Origin: CAYMSO01 sp964393185
Lineage (GTDB): Bacteria; Patescibacteriota; Dojkabacteria; J137
Assembly (NCBI GenBank): GCA_964393185.1
Contig: CAYMSO010000008.1
Location: 19,591 to 83,590, forward strand
DNA length: 64,000 nucleotides
Direction of reading: 5' to 3'
Within the stretch, counting starts at the first letter, position 1, and each line of letters starts with the position of its first letter. Positions 26,808 to 35,978 of the stretch are shown in pieces. Made by a program: the position numbers and the translations under genes. The notes below the pieces were generated by a model, which was given only the letters and a program-made list of their open reading frames with translations, was not told the origin of the DNA and ran no database searches.

Positions 26808-27863
26808 ATGTCTTATTTCGAAGGTGCAGATGTAATTCCAGTTACTCCAGAAAATGGTCCTTATCCAAGTATCTTGGTACAGGATCCCAATAATCATAGC
26901 TCTAGAGCTGTCCTCACAACTGCAGGTGGAAGTGTTTTGTCTTTAAACTTAAGTGGACAGATAGTACAACCACATAATTTCCTTCCTACTACGCTTACTG
27001 ATGGTAATAAGGGAGTAGTAAGATTAACGGGGCATGTTATGGTACCTCAATCAGGTTCAGGTGCTAATGTAATTGATACGGCATTTGCCGAAGAATTTAA
27101 AGATAGAACTAGTATTAATCCAAAGGCAATTGAAGTTCCTAAGCATGGTTTTGTGTCTGCATTAGTTCATGACAAAAATTTACAAAGCCGACCAGGCTAT
27201 GCATCTTGTGAGCTACATTTTGGAGGATGTAAAAGCTTTCCTTTTAAATTTAATGGTGTTTCCGAGGTTTACTTTGGCAAGGATGGTTTTGAAAGATGGT
27301 ACACAGTAGTAAATACTAATAATAAAACTATTCCTATGTCTATAGGTTTCCATACATTTAGACATATCCCTGGTGGAGACGCAGGCATTGATAAAACAAC
27401 AATTTATGATGCAAACGGAAAAGTACTTTATGACTTATCTAATTACGAATTGACTGAGGCTGACCAAAAAGAAATGCCTTTACCTGCAACTTACTATATC
27501 CAAACTCCTCGGTATCTTTTAGAAGTAACTAATCTTGGCGATTTTCAAAATAATTCTGTTCTTAATATTTGGACAGATACTGCAAAGTGGCAAGGAAGCT
27601 CTCAAGAAGCAACTCGGGGTGAATGGTATACAAAAGAAATGATAGATATGATAATTGCGCAGAATGAAGAAAGATATGGAATGAAATATAGTGATCAACA
27701 AAAAATAATTATTGTTAGGCATTTTCAAAATTCTAGATATATTTGTGATGAGCCAGTTAAACCAGGCTTTAACGCTTTGCGAACAGCTCCAGGTCCAGTA
27801 TATTTAAAAACTAATGAGACTCTATCTGTAGGTCAACGCTTAAAGATTGTTGAGATATATTAA
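26808..27863 (+). CDS. Galactose-mutarotase-superfamily-like protein
   Basis: The product of about 351 residues is rich in beta-strand and has no membrane segment. It shows aldose-1-epimerase-like landmarks: an N-terminal TTAGGSVLSLNLSGQIVQP, a central SIGFHTFRHIPGG that could carry the catalytic His, a VTNLGDFQNNSVLNIWTD strand and a C-terminal APGPVYLKTNETLSVGQRL. Such proteins interconvert anomers of hexoses or hexose phosphates. Similarity is by pattern only, and active-site residues cannot be verified. The ATG was chosen over a TTG six bases earlier. It is convergent with the aldehyde dehydrogenase gene. Confidence 0.5.
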   Translation: MSYFEGADVIPVTPENGPYPSILVQDPNNHSSRAVLTTAGGSVLSLNLSGQIVQPHNFLPTTLTDGNKGVVRLTGHVMVPQSGSGANVIDTAFAEEFKDRTSINPKAIEVPKHGFVSALVHDKNLQSRPGYASCELHFGGCKSFPFKFNGVSEVYFGKDGFERWYTVVNTNNKTIPMSIGFHTFRHIPGGDAGIDKTTIYDANGKVLYDLSNYELTEADQKEMPLPATYYIQTPRYLLEVTNLGDFQNNSVLNIWTDTAKWQGSSQEATRGEWYTKEMIDMIIAQNEERYGMKYSDQQKIIIVRHFQNSRYICDEPVKPGFNALRTAPGPVYLKTNETLSVGQRLKIVEIY

Positions 27864-27937
27864 GCTATAGATACCCTGCCATCAGACCTTGAGCACGAAG
27901 TGCCATACTTGATTTTCTCTTTGAATAAAGAATAACT

Positions 27938-29302
27938 CTACCCCACCATCACACTCTTAATATTCACAAATTCTCTGATTCCGTAACTTGATAGTTCTCT
28001 ACCTATTCCAGATTTTTTAATTCCTCCAAAAGGCATATGCGGATGAGAAGAGACTATCTTATTAATATACACATTTCCTGATTCAATGTTACCTGCAAGA
28101 ATCTTTGCTCGTTGGATATCTTTTGTCCAAATAGAAGCTCCAAGGCCAAAATCTGTATCGTTTGCAATTTTTATTGCTTGTTCTACTGAACTAAACTTAT
28201 ACATACTAAACACTGGCGCAAAAGCTTCTTCTTTATACAAAGGCACATTCTCATCAATATTAGAGATAATGATCGGAGAGAAGAAAAAGCCTTTATCAAA
28301 ATCAATTTGTCTTTGGTATTCAATTTTAGCTCCGGCATCCACTGCTCTTCTGACTAAGTCATTTGCATCATCCACAGCTTGTTTGTTCACCAAGGGTCCA
28401 ATATCCGTTTCCCTCATCATGGGATCACCAATGTTGAGTTTTTCTAGTCTTAATTTTAAACCTTCTATAAATTGATCATAAATTGATTCTTCTACAATGA
28501 ATCTTTTTGCCGCAATACAACTTTGTCCGTTATTCTGAGTTCTGCCTATAATGGCTTGATCAAGTGTATGTTCTAAATCAACATCTTCAAAAACAATAAA
28601 TGGGTCACTGCCACCGAGCTCCAATACAACAGGCTTGATTTCTTCTCCACAAATTTTTGCTACTTGACTGCCTGCGTATTCGCTTCCAGTTAAACTTGCG
28701 CCTTTAACTCTGTTATCTCTTAATATTTTTTCTACTTTAGAAGAGCCAATAAGCAAGGTCTGAAAAACGCCTTCCGGAAAGCCTGCTTTTAAATGCAGCT
28801 CTTCAATTTTAAGCGCACATTGTGGAACATTCGAAGCGTGCTTAAGAATTCCAACATTGCCTGCCATTAAAGCAGGCGCTGTAAATCTAAATACCTGCCA
28901 AAATGGAAAATTCCAGGGCATTACCGCCATTATCACTCCCAATGGATCAAATCTTACATAACTTTCTGTTGCTTCTGTTTCTATATGTTCATCTGCCAAA
29001 AATTTCTGTGCATTATGCGCGTAAAATTCGCAAGCCCATGCAGACTTTTTTATTTCGGCGGGAGATTGTTGGTAGGGCTTTCCCATTTCTAGAGTTGCTA
29101 ATTTACCTAATTCGTCGGCTTCGGCTTGTAGTATTTTTGCTAGATTTAACATTAAACTGGCTCTTTCTTCAAAACTTGTATGTTTCCAAGCCTCAAATGC
29201 TTGTTGAGCTTTTGCTAGTTTTGTTTCTATTTCAGAATCGCTAAGTTCTTGGTATGTCTTTATGATTTCTTCTGTAAAAGGATTTAGTGATTGTATTGCC
29301 AT
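27938..29302 (-). CDS. NAD(P)-dependent aldehyde dehydrogenase (succinate-semialdehyde type)
   Basis: The 454-residue enzyme oxidises an aldehyde to a carboxylate. It has the cofactor segment MPWNFPFWQVFRF, TGSEYAGSQV, the general base in LELGGSDPFIV and the catalytic Cys in NNGQSCIAAKR, plus EEAFAPVFSMYKF and FGGIKKSGIGRELS at the C-terminus. The shorter length and sequence style match the GabD/Sad subgroup acting on succinate semialdehyde. It lies downstream of malic enzyme and the acetolactate-synthase-like gene, but a terminator separates them. It may instead act on acetaldehyde or a sugar-derived aldehyde. Confidence 0.88.
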   Translation of the reverse strand: MAIQSLNPFTEEIIKTYQELSDSEIETKLAKAQQAFEAWKHTSFEERASLMLNLAKILQAEADELGKLATLEMGKPYQQSPAEIKKSAWACEFYAHNAQKFLADEHIETEATESYVRFDPLGVIMAVMPWNFPFWQVFRFTAPALMAGNVGILKHASNVPQCALKIEELHLKAGFPEGVFQTLLIGSSKVEKILRDNRVKGASLTGSEYAGSQVAKICGEEIKPVVLELGGSDPFIVFEDVDLEHTLDQAIIGRTQNNGQSCIAAKRFIVEESIYDQFIEGLKLRLEKLNIGDPMMRETDIGPLVNKQAVDDANDLVRRAVDAGAKIEYQRQIDFDKGFFFSPIIISNIDENVPLYKEEAFAPVFSMYKFSSVEQAIKIANDTDFGLGASIWTKDIQRAKILAGNIESGNVYINKIVSSHPHMPFGGIKKSGIGRELSSYGIREFVNIKSVMVG

Positions 29303-29632
29303 TACTTCTAATTAAAATCTAATTCTTAGGTTATAATACTTTATCATATTTGAAGAATGTGAAGAATAAACTAAAACAGATACCATACGCATTTACATAC
29401 TCTTCTTTATTAAGAAAATTCTCAAAATATATTGATTTTGTAAGCAGTCAAAAAATTAAGCTCGAAAAAAAGCGAGTATAATCTTATAGGACATACCTAT
29501 AAGGTAACTCGCTATCGTGATAATATTATTATATCACGACATTACAATTCTATTCAAATTTTGTACTGGATGGATACATTGTAAATTAAATAAAAAGCTA
29601 CTGTTATTCTATATAAGCAGAGCAATCTGGTG
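29303..29632. other. 330-base gap with terminator and a second hairpin
   Basis: The gap between two minus-strand genes holds the terminator described at 29465-29512, an adjacent hairpin CGTGATA/TATCACG at 29516-29538, and about 160 AT-rich bases that must contain the aldehyde dehydrogenase promoter. No coding region is supported. Confidence 0.6.
29465..29512 (-). terminator. Intrinsic terminator after the acetolactate-synthase-like gene
   Basis: On the minus strand GCGAGT pairs with ACTCGC and inside it CTTATAGG pairs with CCTATAAG, followed by seven consecutive T (29465-29471). This is a strong intrinsic terminator. Confidence 0.85.
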
Positions 29633-31261
29633 TTAGTGGCTTTTTTCTAAAATTTTTGTAAATTTTTTATTTTCGGAATAATCAATAGGGACTTCTATTA
29701 AGTGAATTCCACCGTCTAGACTTGAATTCAAAATCATCTCAAAATCTTTGATGGTTTCTACCCTATGGCCATTTATTCCAAAAGCTTCGGCTAATTTTAC
29801 AAAATCAGGATTAGAATGTTTTAATCCAAACTCTGCAAAACCTTTTAATTTTTGCTCCCAGTTAATCATGCCTAGCTGATTATCATTCAAGATAATTATT
29901 ACTAAATCTAGATTTAATCTTTTTAAAGTTTCTAATTCCTGTGAGCTCATCATAAAACCTCCGTCTCCTGCAACGCAAACTACTTTTTGGTTCGGATTTA
30001 TAAGTTTTGCTGCAATTGCAGATGGTAAGCCTGCTCCCATTGTTGCTAAAGCATTGTCTAGAAGTAAAGTATTGGGATTGTAAACTTTATAACCCCTTGC
30101 AAACCACAGCTTATACATTCCATTATCAAGAGCCAGTATATCTTCCACCCCAAGTGCTTCTCGAATTGAATGAACAATTTCCTGAGGTTTAATTTCGCCT
30201 TCAGAATAAATTGTCTCGATTTTGTCGATGCTTTTTTGCATTTGTGCTTTTATATTTAAAAATTCTTCGATAGACCAATTCTTGGGAGTAATTTTTTCTT
30301 TAATTTGCCAAATTGTATTGGCAATATCTCCAATAACTTCTAATTGTGGAAAATAAACAGTATTTACCTCTGCTCCAAAAAAATTTATATGGATAACTTT
30401 GTGATTATTATGCTTCATTACAAAAGGTGGCTTCTCTATTGAATCATGCCCAATATTAATTACTAAATCTGATTTATCTATTGCTTCGTGAACAAAATCA
30501 TTTTGTAGTAGTGCCGCAGTTCCTAAATATAGTCCGTGCCTTTCATCAACTACTCCTTTTCCCATTTGGGTATCTATAAAAGGAATTTTAGTTTTCTCTA
30601 TAAATTCAAAAAGCATTTTGGATGTTCGTTTTCTATTGGCTCCTGCCCCTATTACTATTAATGGATTTTTTGATTCTTCAATCATTCCTACCGCTCTTTC
30701 TATGGCCTTAATTTCTGCAATTGGTCTGCGGACTTTATCTACCGGATAAAGTTCTGCTTCAACTTCTTCGGTAGCTATATCTTTAGGAAGCTCGATGTGC
30801 GTTGGACCTGGGCGTTCCTCCTCGGCTATTCTAAAAGCTTCTCTTACTATTGAAGGTACATGGCTAGCAAATTGTACAGATCGTGTCCATTCTGTAATAG
30901 GTTTCATCATATTGACTATGTCCAAAATTTGAAAGCTTGCTTGCAAATTTCTTTTGATAGGTTTTTGTCCTGTTACTGCAACCATAGGGAATGCACCAAG
31001 TTTTGCATAGGCGATTGCTGTAACTAAATTTGTAGCCCCCGGACCAAGAGTGGAAAGACAAACGCCTGGTTTTCCAGTAAGCCTACCTACTGTTGCTGCC
31101 ATAAAACCTGCTGCCTGCTCATGCCTGGTTGGAACATATTTTATTTTTTTTGATTTTCTTATTGATTCTAATAAATCCAAGTTTTCTTCGCCGGCTACTC
31201 CAAAAATATATTCCACTCCTTCATTTTCTAAACTTTTTACAAATAAATCTGATGCTTTCAT
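29633..31261 (-). CDS. Thiamine-diphosphate enzyme, acetolactate synthase large-subunit type
   Basis: The protein has 542 residues in the PYR, central and PP domain order of ThDP enzymes. The PYR domain has the catalytic Glu in RHEQAAGFMAA and LGPGATNLVTA. The PP domain has the ThDP-magnesium motif GDGGFMMSSQELETL ending in NDNQLGMI. The GEENLDLLES start and the TGQKPIKRN segment fit the acetolactate synthase family that condenses two pyruvates. No small regulatory subunit gene is seen. It starts 17 bases after malic enzyme, which makes pyruvate, so the pair likely works together. Related decarboxylases cannot be fully excluded. Confidence 0.85.
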   Translation of the reverse strand: MKASDLFVKSLENEGVEYIFGVAGEENLDLLESIRKSKKIKYVPTRHEQAAGFMAATVGRLTGKPGVCLSTLGPGATNLVTAIAYAKLGAFPMVAVTGQKPIKRNLQASFQILDIVNMMKPITEWTRSVQFASHVPSIVREAFRIAEEERPGPTHIELPKDIATEEVEAELYPVDKVRRPIAEIKAIERAVGMIEESKNPLIVIGAGANRKRTSKMLFEFIEKTKIPFIDTQMGKGVVDERHGLYLGTAALLQNDFVHEAIDKSDLVINIGHDSIEKPPFVMKHNNHKVIHINFFGAEVNTVYFPQLEVIGDIANTIWQIKEKITPKNWSIEEFLNIKAQMQKSIDKIETIYSEGEIKPQEIVHSIREALGVEDILALDNGMYKLWFARGYKVYNPNTLLLDNALATMGAGLPSAIAAKLINPNQKVVCVAGDGGFMMSSQELETLKRLNLDLVIIILNDNQLGMINWEQKLKGFAEFGLKHSNPDFVKLAEAFGINGHRVETIKDFEMILNSSLDGGIHLIEVPIDYSENKKFTKILEKSH

Positions 31262-31278
31262 AGTTATTATTATTTTGA

Positions 31279-32409
31279 TTAAATTGAATCTGCAACTACT
31301 TGTGGTACTCTCTTGTCGAATGGGTCAGGAATAATTATATCTTCTGAAGGAGATTCCACAAGGCTTGCGATGGCCTCGGCAGCTTTAGTTTTTATTTCGT
31401 CAGTTACTTTCTTCACGTTTTTGTCTAAAAGACCTCGAAATAATCCTGGAAATCCAAGAACATTGTTTATTTGGTTTGGATAATCTGATCTGCCTGTAGC
31501 AATAATTCTTGCGCCTGCATCTTTTGCATCTGCTGGTGTTATTTCTGGATCAGGATTTGCCATTGCAAATACTATTGAGTCGGCGTTCATACTTCTGACC
31601 ATTTCTTTACTTAATGCACCTGCAACACTAAGTCCCAAAAAGATATCTGTTCCTTTTACTGCAGTAGTTAGATTTCCAGCAATATTGTGCGGATTTGTGA
31701 TTTTTAGAATTTCGATTTTTGCTTGGTTTAAATCAGTTCTATCTTTGCTAATAATTCCTTTAGAATCACATATTACAATATGATTAAAACCATATGTATG
31801 CAGCAATTTAGCTGCTGCAATTGATGCTGCTCCGGCGCCGTTAATCACTACTTTCAAATTTTTAATATCTTTATTTATTACTTTTCCAGCATTGATTAGT
31901 CCAGCAAGTATAACTATCGCTGTACCATGTTGATCATCGTGGAATACGGGGATATCGAGCATTTGTTGTAATCTTTCTTCTATCTCAAAACACCTTGGCG
32001 CAGCTATGTCTTCTAGGTTTATTCCCGAAAACGATGGAGCTATATTGGCAATTGTTTGAATAATTTGTTCGGTATCTTGAGTATTTAATACTATAGGAAT
32101 TGCATCTACCCCTCCAAATTCTTTAAGTAGCAAGCATTTACCTTCCATCACTGGTAATCCAGCCTCTGGGCCTATATTTCCTAAACCTAAAACTGCAGAT
32201 CCGTCGGAGATTACTGCGACAAGATTTTTACGCCAAGTTAGTTTATTAACCAGAGTTTTATCTCTGGCTATTTCCATACATGGCCCTGCCACTCCAGGGC
32301 TGTAAGCTAGTGACAGTTCCTCTTTGTTAGTCACTTTTACTTTTGATTGGATTTGGAGCTTTCCTCCAAGCTTTTGATGTAGTTTTACTGATTCTTCTTT
32401 ATAATTCAT
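31279..32409 (-). CDS. NAD(P)-dependent malic enzyme
   Basis: This 376-residue enzyme converts malate to pyruvate and carbon dioxide. It has LAYSPGVAGPCMEI, the catalytic Lys in VMEGKCLLLKEFGG, the metal ligands in NLEDIAAPRCFEIE and FHDDQHGTAIV, and the dinucleotide loop INGAGAASIAAAKLL followed by an acidic strand end (CDSKG), which suggests NAD preference. Length matches the short bacterial form without the C-terminal phosphotransacetylase domain. It heads a two-gene operon with the acetolactate-synthase-like gene and is divergent from an MFS transporter. Confidence 0.92.
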   Translation of the reverse strand: MNYKEESVKLHQKLGGKLQIQSKVKVTNKEELSLAYSPGVAGPCMEIARDKTLVNKLTWRKNLVAVISDGSAVLGLGNIGPEAGLPVMEGKCLLLKEFGGVDAIPIVLNTQDTEQIIQTIANIAPSFSGINLEDIAAPRCFEIEERLQQMLDIPVFHDDQHGTAIVILAGLINAGKVINKDIKNLKVVINGAGAASIAAAKLLHTYGFNHIVICDSKGIISKDRTDLNQAKIEILKITNPHNIAGNLTTAVKGTDIFLGLSVAGALSKEMVRSMNADSIVFAMANPDPEITPADAKDAGARIIATGRSDYPNQINNVLGFPGLFRGLLDKNVKKVTDEIKTKAAEAIASLVESPSEDIIIPDPFDKRVPQVVADSI

Positions 32410-32478
32410 GCATGTTGATTTATTAAATTATTGATTTTGGATCAACTAAAGAATATCATAAATTGAATTATTAGCATT

Positions 32479-33705
32479 ATGAGATTATTAAGACCAAATC
32501 CGGCTAGAACAAGTGCATTCTCTTTATTCTTAATTCCAACATGCATTATGCTTATTGCTGAATCTACTATTTCTTACTATTTTCCTATTGTTGTAGAAAG
32601 AAATCTAGATTCAAACTTGCTTTTGGGTATTGTAATGGCTTCTTCTTCGATTGCAGGAATTTTTCTTGATATTATTACTCCTAAATTATTCAAAAAACAA
32701 TCCTGGAAACTTTTTATATTTTTGGGCACTAGTTTGAGCGTTGGTGTTACAATCTTGGCTTATAGCGGTCAAAAGTTTTTCCCTTTTATTTTATTTATAC
32801 TGGCATCCATTGTTTGGGGGATTTATTATGAATTACTATTTTTTGGGTACAGAGCTTACATTGTTAAGGAAAGCAAGGTTTATTCATATAGCAGAAACTG
32901 GGGGATAATTAACGCTTTTGGAAGTTTGACTGTAATGATAGGTCCAGTACTTGGTGCTTATCTAATAAATAGTCCCGAATTGTTTCTATTCACATTACTA
33001 CTGCTTCAACTTGTTAGCTTAGTAATTTTTTTGAGTATTTTTGTTAATAGAAAATCACACTATTCTTCCAAGCACCAAAATGAAATAGTGGTAGATTCAA
33101 AGTTTAAAACTGTTAAAGTTTGGATTAGATTAGGTTGGTTGCTTAAGACGGTAATTTTAACAAGTTTCTCTGTAAGTATAATGCATGCAACGTATTGGAC
33201 TATAGGTGGTTTATTTGGCGAAGAATTAGCCAAAGATTCTGCCATTCCCGAATTTTTGATTATGACTATTTACGGCTTAGCTTTACTGGTTGGATCTTTT
33301 GCTATATCGGCAATAGCCCCCAGATGGCACAAAAAGAAAATTGCTCAGGCTAGTTTAGTTATTTCGGGAATAACAATGTCTTTAATTAGCTTGTCTAACG
33401 ACAAAGCAACAATTATTACACTAATATTTTTATCTACCTCGGTTTTAGGCGTAGCAGATTCTCTAAGGGAATCAATTTTTTCTGATCTGGCTGCCCGTGG
33501 AGAATTTACCGAAATGCATATCCTGAGTTTATCGGGCCTCTCGACTTCTCTATCGTATATTGTAGGTCCAATTTTAATAGGAATCATTTCCGACTTTGCT
33601 AATTACCAGAATGCTTTTGGGATTATGGGAATAAGCGTTGCGATTTTTGCCACTTTATTGTTATTAATAACACCTAGAAAAATTCGAATACCTCATTTAT
33701 TGTAA
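32479..33705 (+). CDS. MFS transporter
   Basis: The 408-residue protein has about 12 hydrophobic segments in two halves joined by a polar loop near residues 190-215, the usual MFS layout. Conserved loop motifs are weak, with WGIINAFGSLTVMIGPVLGAYL corresponding to the segment-5 motif C of drug exporters. The substrate is unknown. It diverges from malic enzyme across about 70 bases and converges with the regulator gene at 33.8 kb. Confidence 0.75.
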   Translation: MRLLRPNPARTSAFSLFLIPTCIMLIAESTISYYFPIVVERNLDSNLLLGIVMASSSIAGIFLDIITPKLFKKQSWKLFIFLGTSLSVGVTILAYSGQKFFPFILFILASIVWGIYYELLFFGYRAYIVKESKVYSYSRNWGIINAFGSLTVMIGPVLGAYLINSPELFLFTLLLLQLVSLVIFLSIFVNRKSHYSSKHQNEIVVDSKFKTVKVWIRLGWLLKTVILTSFSVSIMHATYWTIGGLFGEELAKDSAIPEFLIMTIYGLALLVGSFAISAIAPRWHKKKIAQASLVISGITMSLISLSNDKATIITLIFLSTSVLGVADSLRESIFSDLAARGEFTEMHILSLSGLSTSLSYIVGPILIGIISDFANYQNAFGIMGISVAIFATLLLLITPRKIRIPHLL

Positions 33706-33767
33706 ACTTACTTAAGTAATGGAATGGTTCCAACTTGGAACACAAGATAGTGAAAATTGAAGTAGTT

Positions 33768-34928
33768 TTATAACTTGTAACCTACGCCTTTAATAGTTTT
33801 TATAGTCTTAGGATCTAAACTCAAGTCTTTCAATTTCATTCTTAATCTTGATACAAACTTATCTATAGTCCAATCTGAAGCTTGTTCACCTAAAATTGTT
33901 CTAGACACTTCTTCTCTTTGTAGTAGTTTAACTGCCGAAATTTTATTTAAGAACAGTAATTCTTTTTGAGTAAATCTTTCTGTTACATCTATACCTTGAA
34001 CTAAAATTTTTTCTGCAAAAACGTCTAATTTTACTTCCTGATTTTCTCCATTAACATAATTAATCCACTTTCCACATATTTTTCTTTCTTGATTTAGTAA
34101 ACCTAAATTAATCATATAATCTACTATTTCTTGTTGTTTAGACGTTAAGTTTTTAAGAATACCCATATTGATTCCTTTCAAAATTTGTTTTTCTTCCTTA
34201 GTAAAACTGTTCCAAAATTTAGATAGAATAATTTTAAATTCTGCGCTTCTTATAGTCTTTTCGTGATTTTTATAATTTCTAAGAGTTCTTAAATAATTTT
34301 TTATTAATGAAGGCACTCTCCCACTAAAATCCAAAATTTTGTTTACATCACCATCACTAACTTTAAAATTAAGTTCTATTTCTCTTTCTTTAACCCATTC
34401 AATGCTCAGTTCGTATGATGGATATGGCAAGTAGACAACGTTATGAAACATAAAATTTACACTACCCAAATCAACGGCTGATTTCTCTATTGCCAAAAAA
34501 TCGCTGGCACTTGTTAAAAACATAAACTGAATTTTATTTATACTTACGTTCCTAAGCGAATAAATAAATTTGAAGAAATCATTATCAAGTTTAAAATTGT
34601 CTATTATAAATACCACTCTATAGTTCAATCCTATAATGTCGAAAAGCTTAGACAACAAATCCTGCTTTTCAGAGTACTGCCTTAAAATTGTGTTGAAATG
34701 ATCTACAATATATGTTTGCCCTATATTCTGGTCTATATGCAAAAAAACTATTTTTTCTAACTGTTTGTCAGGTAGTAAACCTGAAAGCATTTCTTTGTCC
34801 TGGAAGTTATGTGCAAGTCTAGTTTTACCTCCACCTGGAAGCGAAACTAGAGTCATATTTTCTCTTGCCTGAAGCAATCCTGCTATTTCTTTAACCTTAA
34901 ACACTTTTTCGGTAGATGTATCTCTCAA
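33768..34928 (-). CDS. P-loop ATPase with C-terminal OmpR-type winged-helix DNA-binding domain
   Basis: The 386-residue protein starts with TTG. Residues about 10-235 look like an AAA or STAND-type ATPase, with a variant Walker A LPGGGKTR (30-37), Walker B VVFIIDNF and FLTSASDF as a sensor-like strand. Residues about 285-386 form a winged helix with FTQKELLFLNKI, SRLRMKLKDL and the terminal TIKGVGYKL that marks Trans_reg_C domains of response regulators. No receiver domain is present. An in-frame TGA four codons upstream fixes the start at TTG or a CTG just before it. The gene is divergent from a lone receiver protein, and repeated TGTCAGGA half-sites fill the gap, so autoregulation is likely. 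Confidence 0.75.
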   Translation of the reverse strand: MRDTSTEKVFKVKEIAGLLQARENMTLVSLPGGGKTRLAHNFQDKEMLSGLLPDKQLEKIVFLHIDQNIGQTYIVDHFNTILRQYSEKQDLLSKLFDIIGLNYRVVFIIDNFKLDNDFFKFIYSLRNVSINKIQFMFLTSASDFLAIEKSAVDLGSVNFMFHNVVYLPYPSYELSIEWVKEREIELNFKVSDGDVNKILDFSGRVPSLIKNYLRTLRNYKNHEKTIRSAEFKIILSKFWNSFTKEEKQILKGINMGILKNLTSKQQEIVDYMINLGLLNQERKICGKWINYVNGENQEVKLDVFAEKILVQGIDVTERFTQKELLFLNKISAVKLLQREEVSRTILGEQASDWTIDKFVSRLRMKLKDLSLDPKTIKTIKGVGYKL

Positions 34929-34983
34929 TGTCAGGAATCAAAAATATATGTCAGGATTATACCACCAAGTACGATTCCTGACA
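34929..34983. promoter_or_regulatory. TGTCAGGA operator and promoter of the ATPase-winged-helix gene
   Basis: TGTCAGGAATC at 34929-34939 and its exact inverse GATTCCTGACA at 34973-34983 flank a third half-site TGTCAGGAT at 34949-34957. The two direct half-sites are 20 bases apart, two helical turns, as is common for OmpR-type regulators. A minus-strand TATAAT (34956-34961) overlaps the middle site. Confidence 0.75.
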
Positions 34984-35062
34984 CCATATGTAACAGACAC
35001 TTTCAAGCTCGGGACAATGTATTAATTTAATATCTACTTAATTAATTTATTATTTTAATTTT

Positions 35063-35509
35063 ATGGAGCCCATCAAGCCAAATGTCTTAATTTTTGAAGA
35101 TAGTATACGTTGGAATCATCAGTTAGAACAGATAATTAACTCACTTCCAACTATAAAAGCTGGATACTTTAACGATAAAGCATCATTTCAGAAAGCTTTG
35201 CAAGCCGGAGAGATTAGCCTGTCCGAAGTAAGATTTGTTTTTTTAGATGATGAGTTGCTCTTCTACACAGGTAAGGAAGTTTTTGATTTCTTACAAGAAG
35301 TTATAGAACGGTCAGATGTTACTTATTATGGCATTTCTAGTTTGCCAATAATGCAAGAAAGTTATATTCCGCAGAAACGACTTTTGGGCAAAAATATACC
35401 CAGAATTGGATTAGTGTTAACGGAAATCGAAGCATATCTGGAAAACATTATAGAAATTCAAGAAAACGAAAGAATACCAGAAAGTAATGATGAAGTTACT
35501 AATTATTAG
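35063..35509 (+). CDS. Stand-alone response-regulator receiver domain protein
   Basis: The protein has 148 residues and consists of a receiver-like domain with no output domain. Visible receiver features are the acidic pair E12-D13 in LIFEDS, a phospho-acceptor Asp in FVFLDDE (about 62), the switch Ser in YYGISSLP (about 97), and a Lys in RLLGKN (about 110). The last 20 residues are acidic and probably flexible. It is divergent from the ATPase-winged-helix gene, so the DNA-binding function may be supplied by that protein. No histidine kinase is in the window. It is followed 11 bases later by a gene of unknown function. Confidence 0.7.
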   Translation: MEPIKPNVLIFEDSIRWNHQLEQIINSLPTIKAGYFNDKASFQKALQAGEISLSEVRFVFLDDELLFYTGKEVFDFLQEVIERSDVTYYGISSLPIMQESYIPQKRLLGKNIPRIGLVLTEIEAYLENIIEIQENERIPESNDEVTNY

Positions 35510-35520
35510 TTAAATAAATT

Positions 35521-35913
35521 ATGAATAACACTCGACAAATAATCGAAGCCTACACACAGAACGAAATAGGTTTTGAAAGTCTGGTTACTTATTTAAAAAT
35601 CAGACCTATTCACAACATTCATCCAACTATATCTGAATGCTTACACTGTTATTGTAGGGAACAATTACTGGAAGAGGGGATGTTTTTTGTCTTGGATATT
35701 TTCAATTCTATTAAACCTGTAATTAATGAATATTATGTAAAACAAAATAACACTATAAGATTAGACTTAAACGGCGAAATTAGCCCTCACCTAACAAGGC
35801 CAATCTTTATAGGTTTTTTTGGAGGTATAGAAAACAACAATACAAACGTAGATAATTCTTACTTTAATTTATTCATCCAAGATTTTCTTAAATACACCAA
35901 CTGGTACTTTTAA
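35521..35913 (+). CDS. Conserved-looking small protein of unknown function
   Basis: I do not recognise this 130-residue protein. It has no signal peptide or membrane segment. A short Cys-His cluster, SECLHCYCREQLLEEG (about residues 38-53), could bind metal or respond to oxidation. The C-terminal half is rich in aromatic residues and ends NYFNLFIQDFLKYTNWYF-like. It lies 11 bases after the receiver gene in the same direction and upstream of a second small receiver-like gene, so it probably belongs to the same regulatory group. Confidence 0.5.
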   Translation: MNNTRQIIEAYTQNEIGFESLVTYLKIRPIHNIHPTISECLHCYCREQLLEEGMFFVLDIFNSIKPVINEYYVKQNNTIRLDLNGEISPHLTRPIFIGFFGGIENNNTNVDNSYFNLFIQDFLKYTNWYF

Positions 35914-35978
35914 CAGATTTTTTGGTATCAGTGGCAACTAGCACTAACTATAAAAAATTAGTTTTTAAATAAAGCCAA

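Noticed and set aside
28086..29244. Open frames opposite the aldehyde dehydrogenase gene.
   Set aside because: They are antisense to conserved ALDH codons and have no family resemblance or start context.
29465..29540. Tandem hairpins considered as a CRISPR unit or integron attC site.
   Set aside because: There is no repeated spacer array or integrase, and the T-run after the first stem explains it as a terminator.
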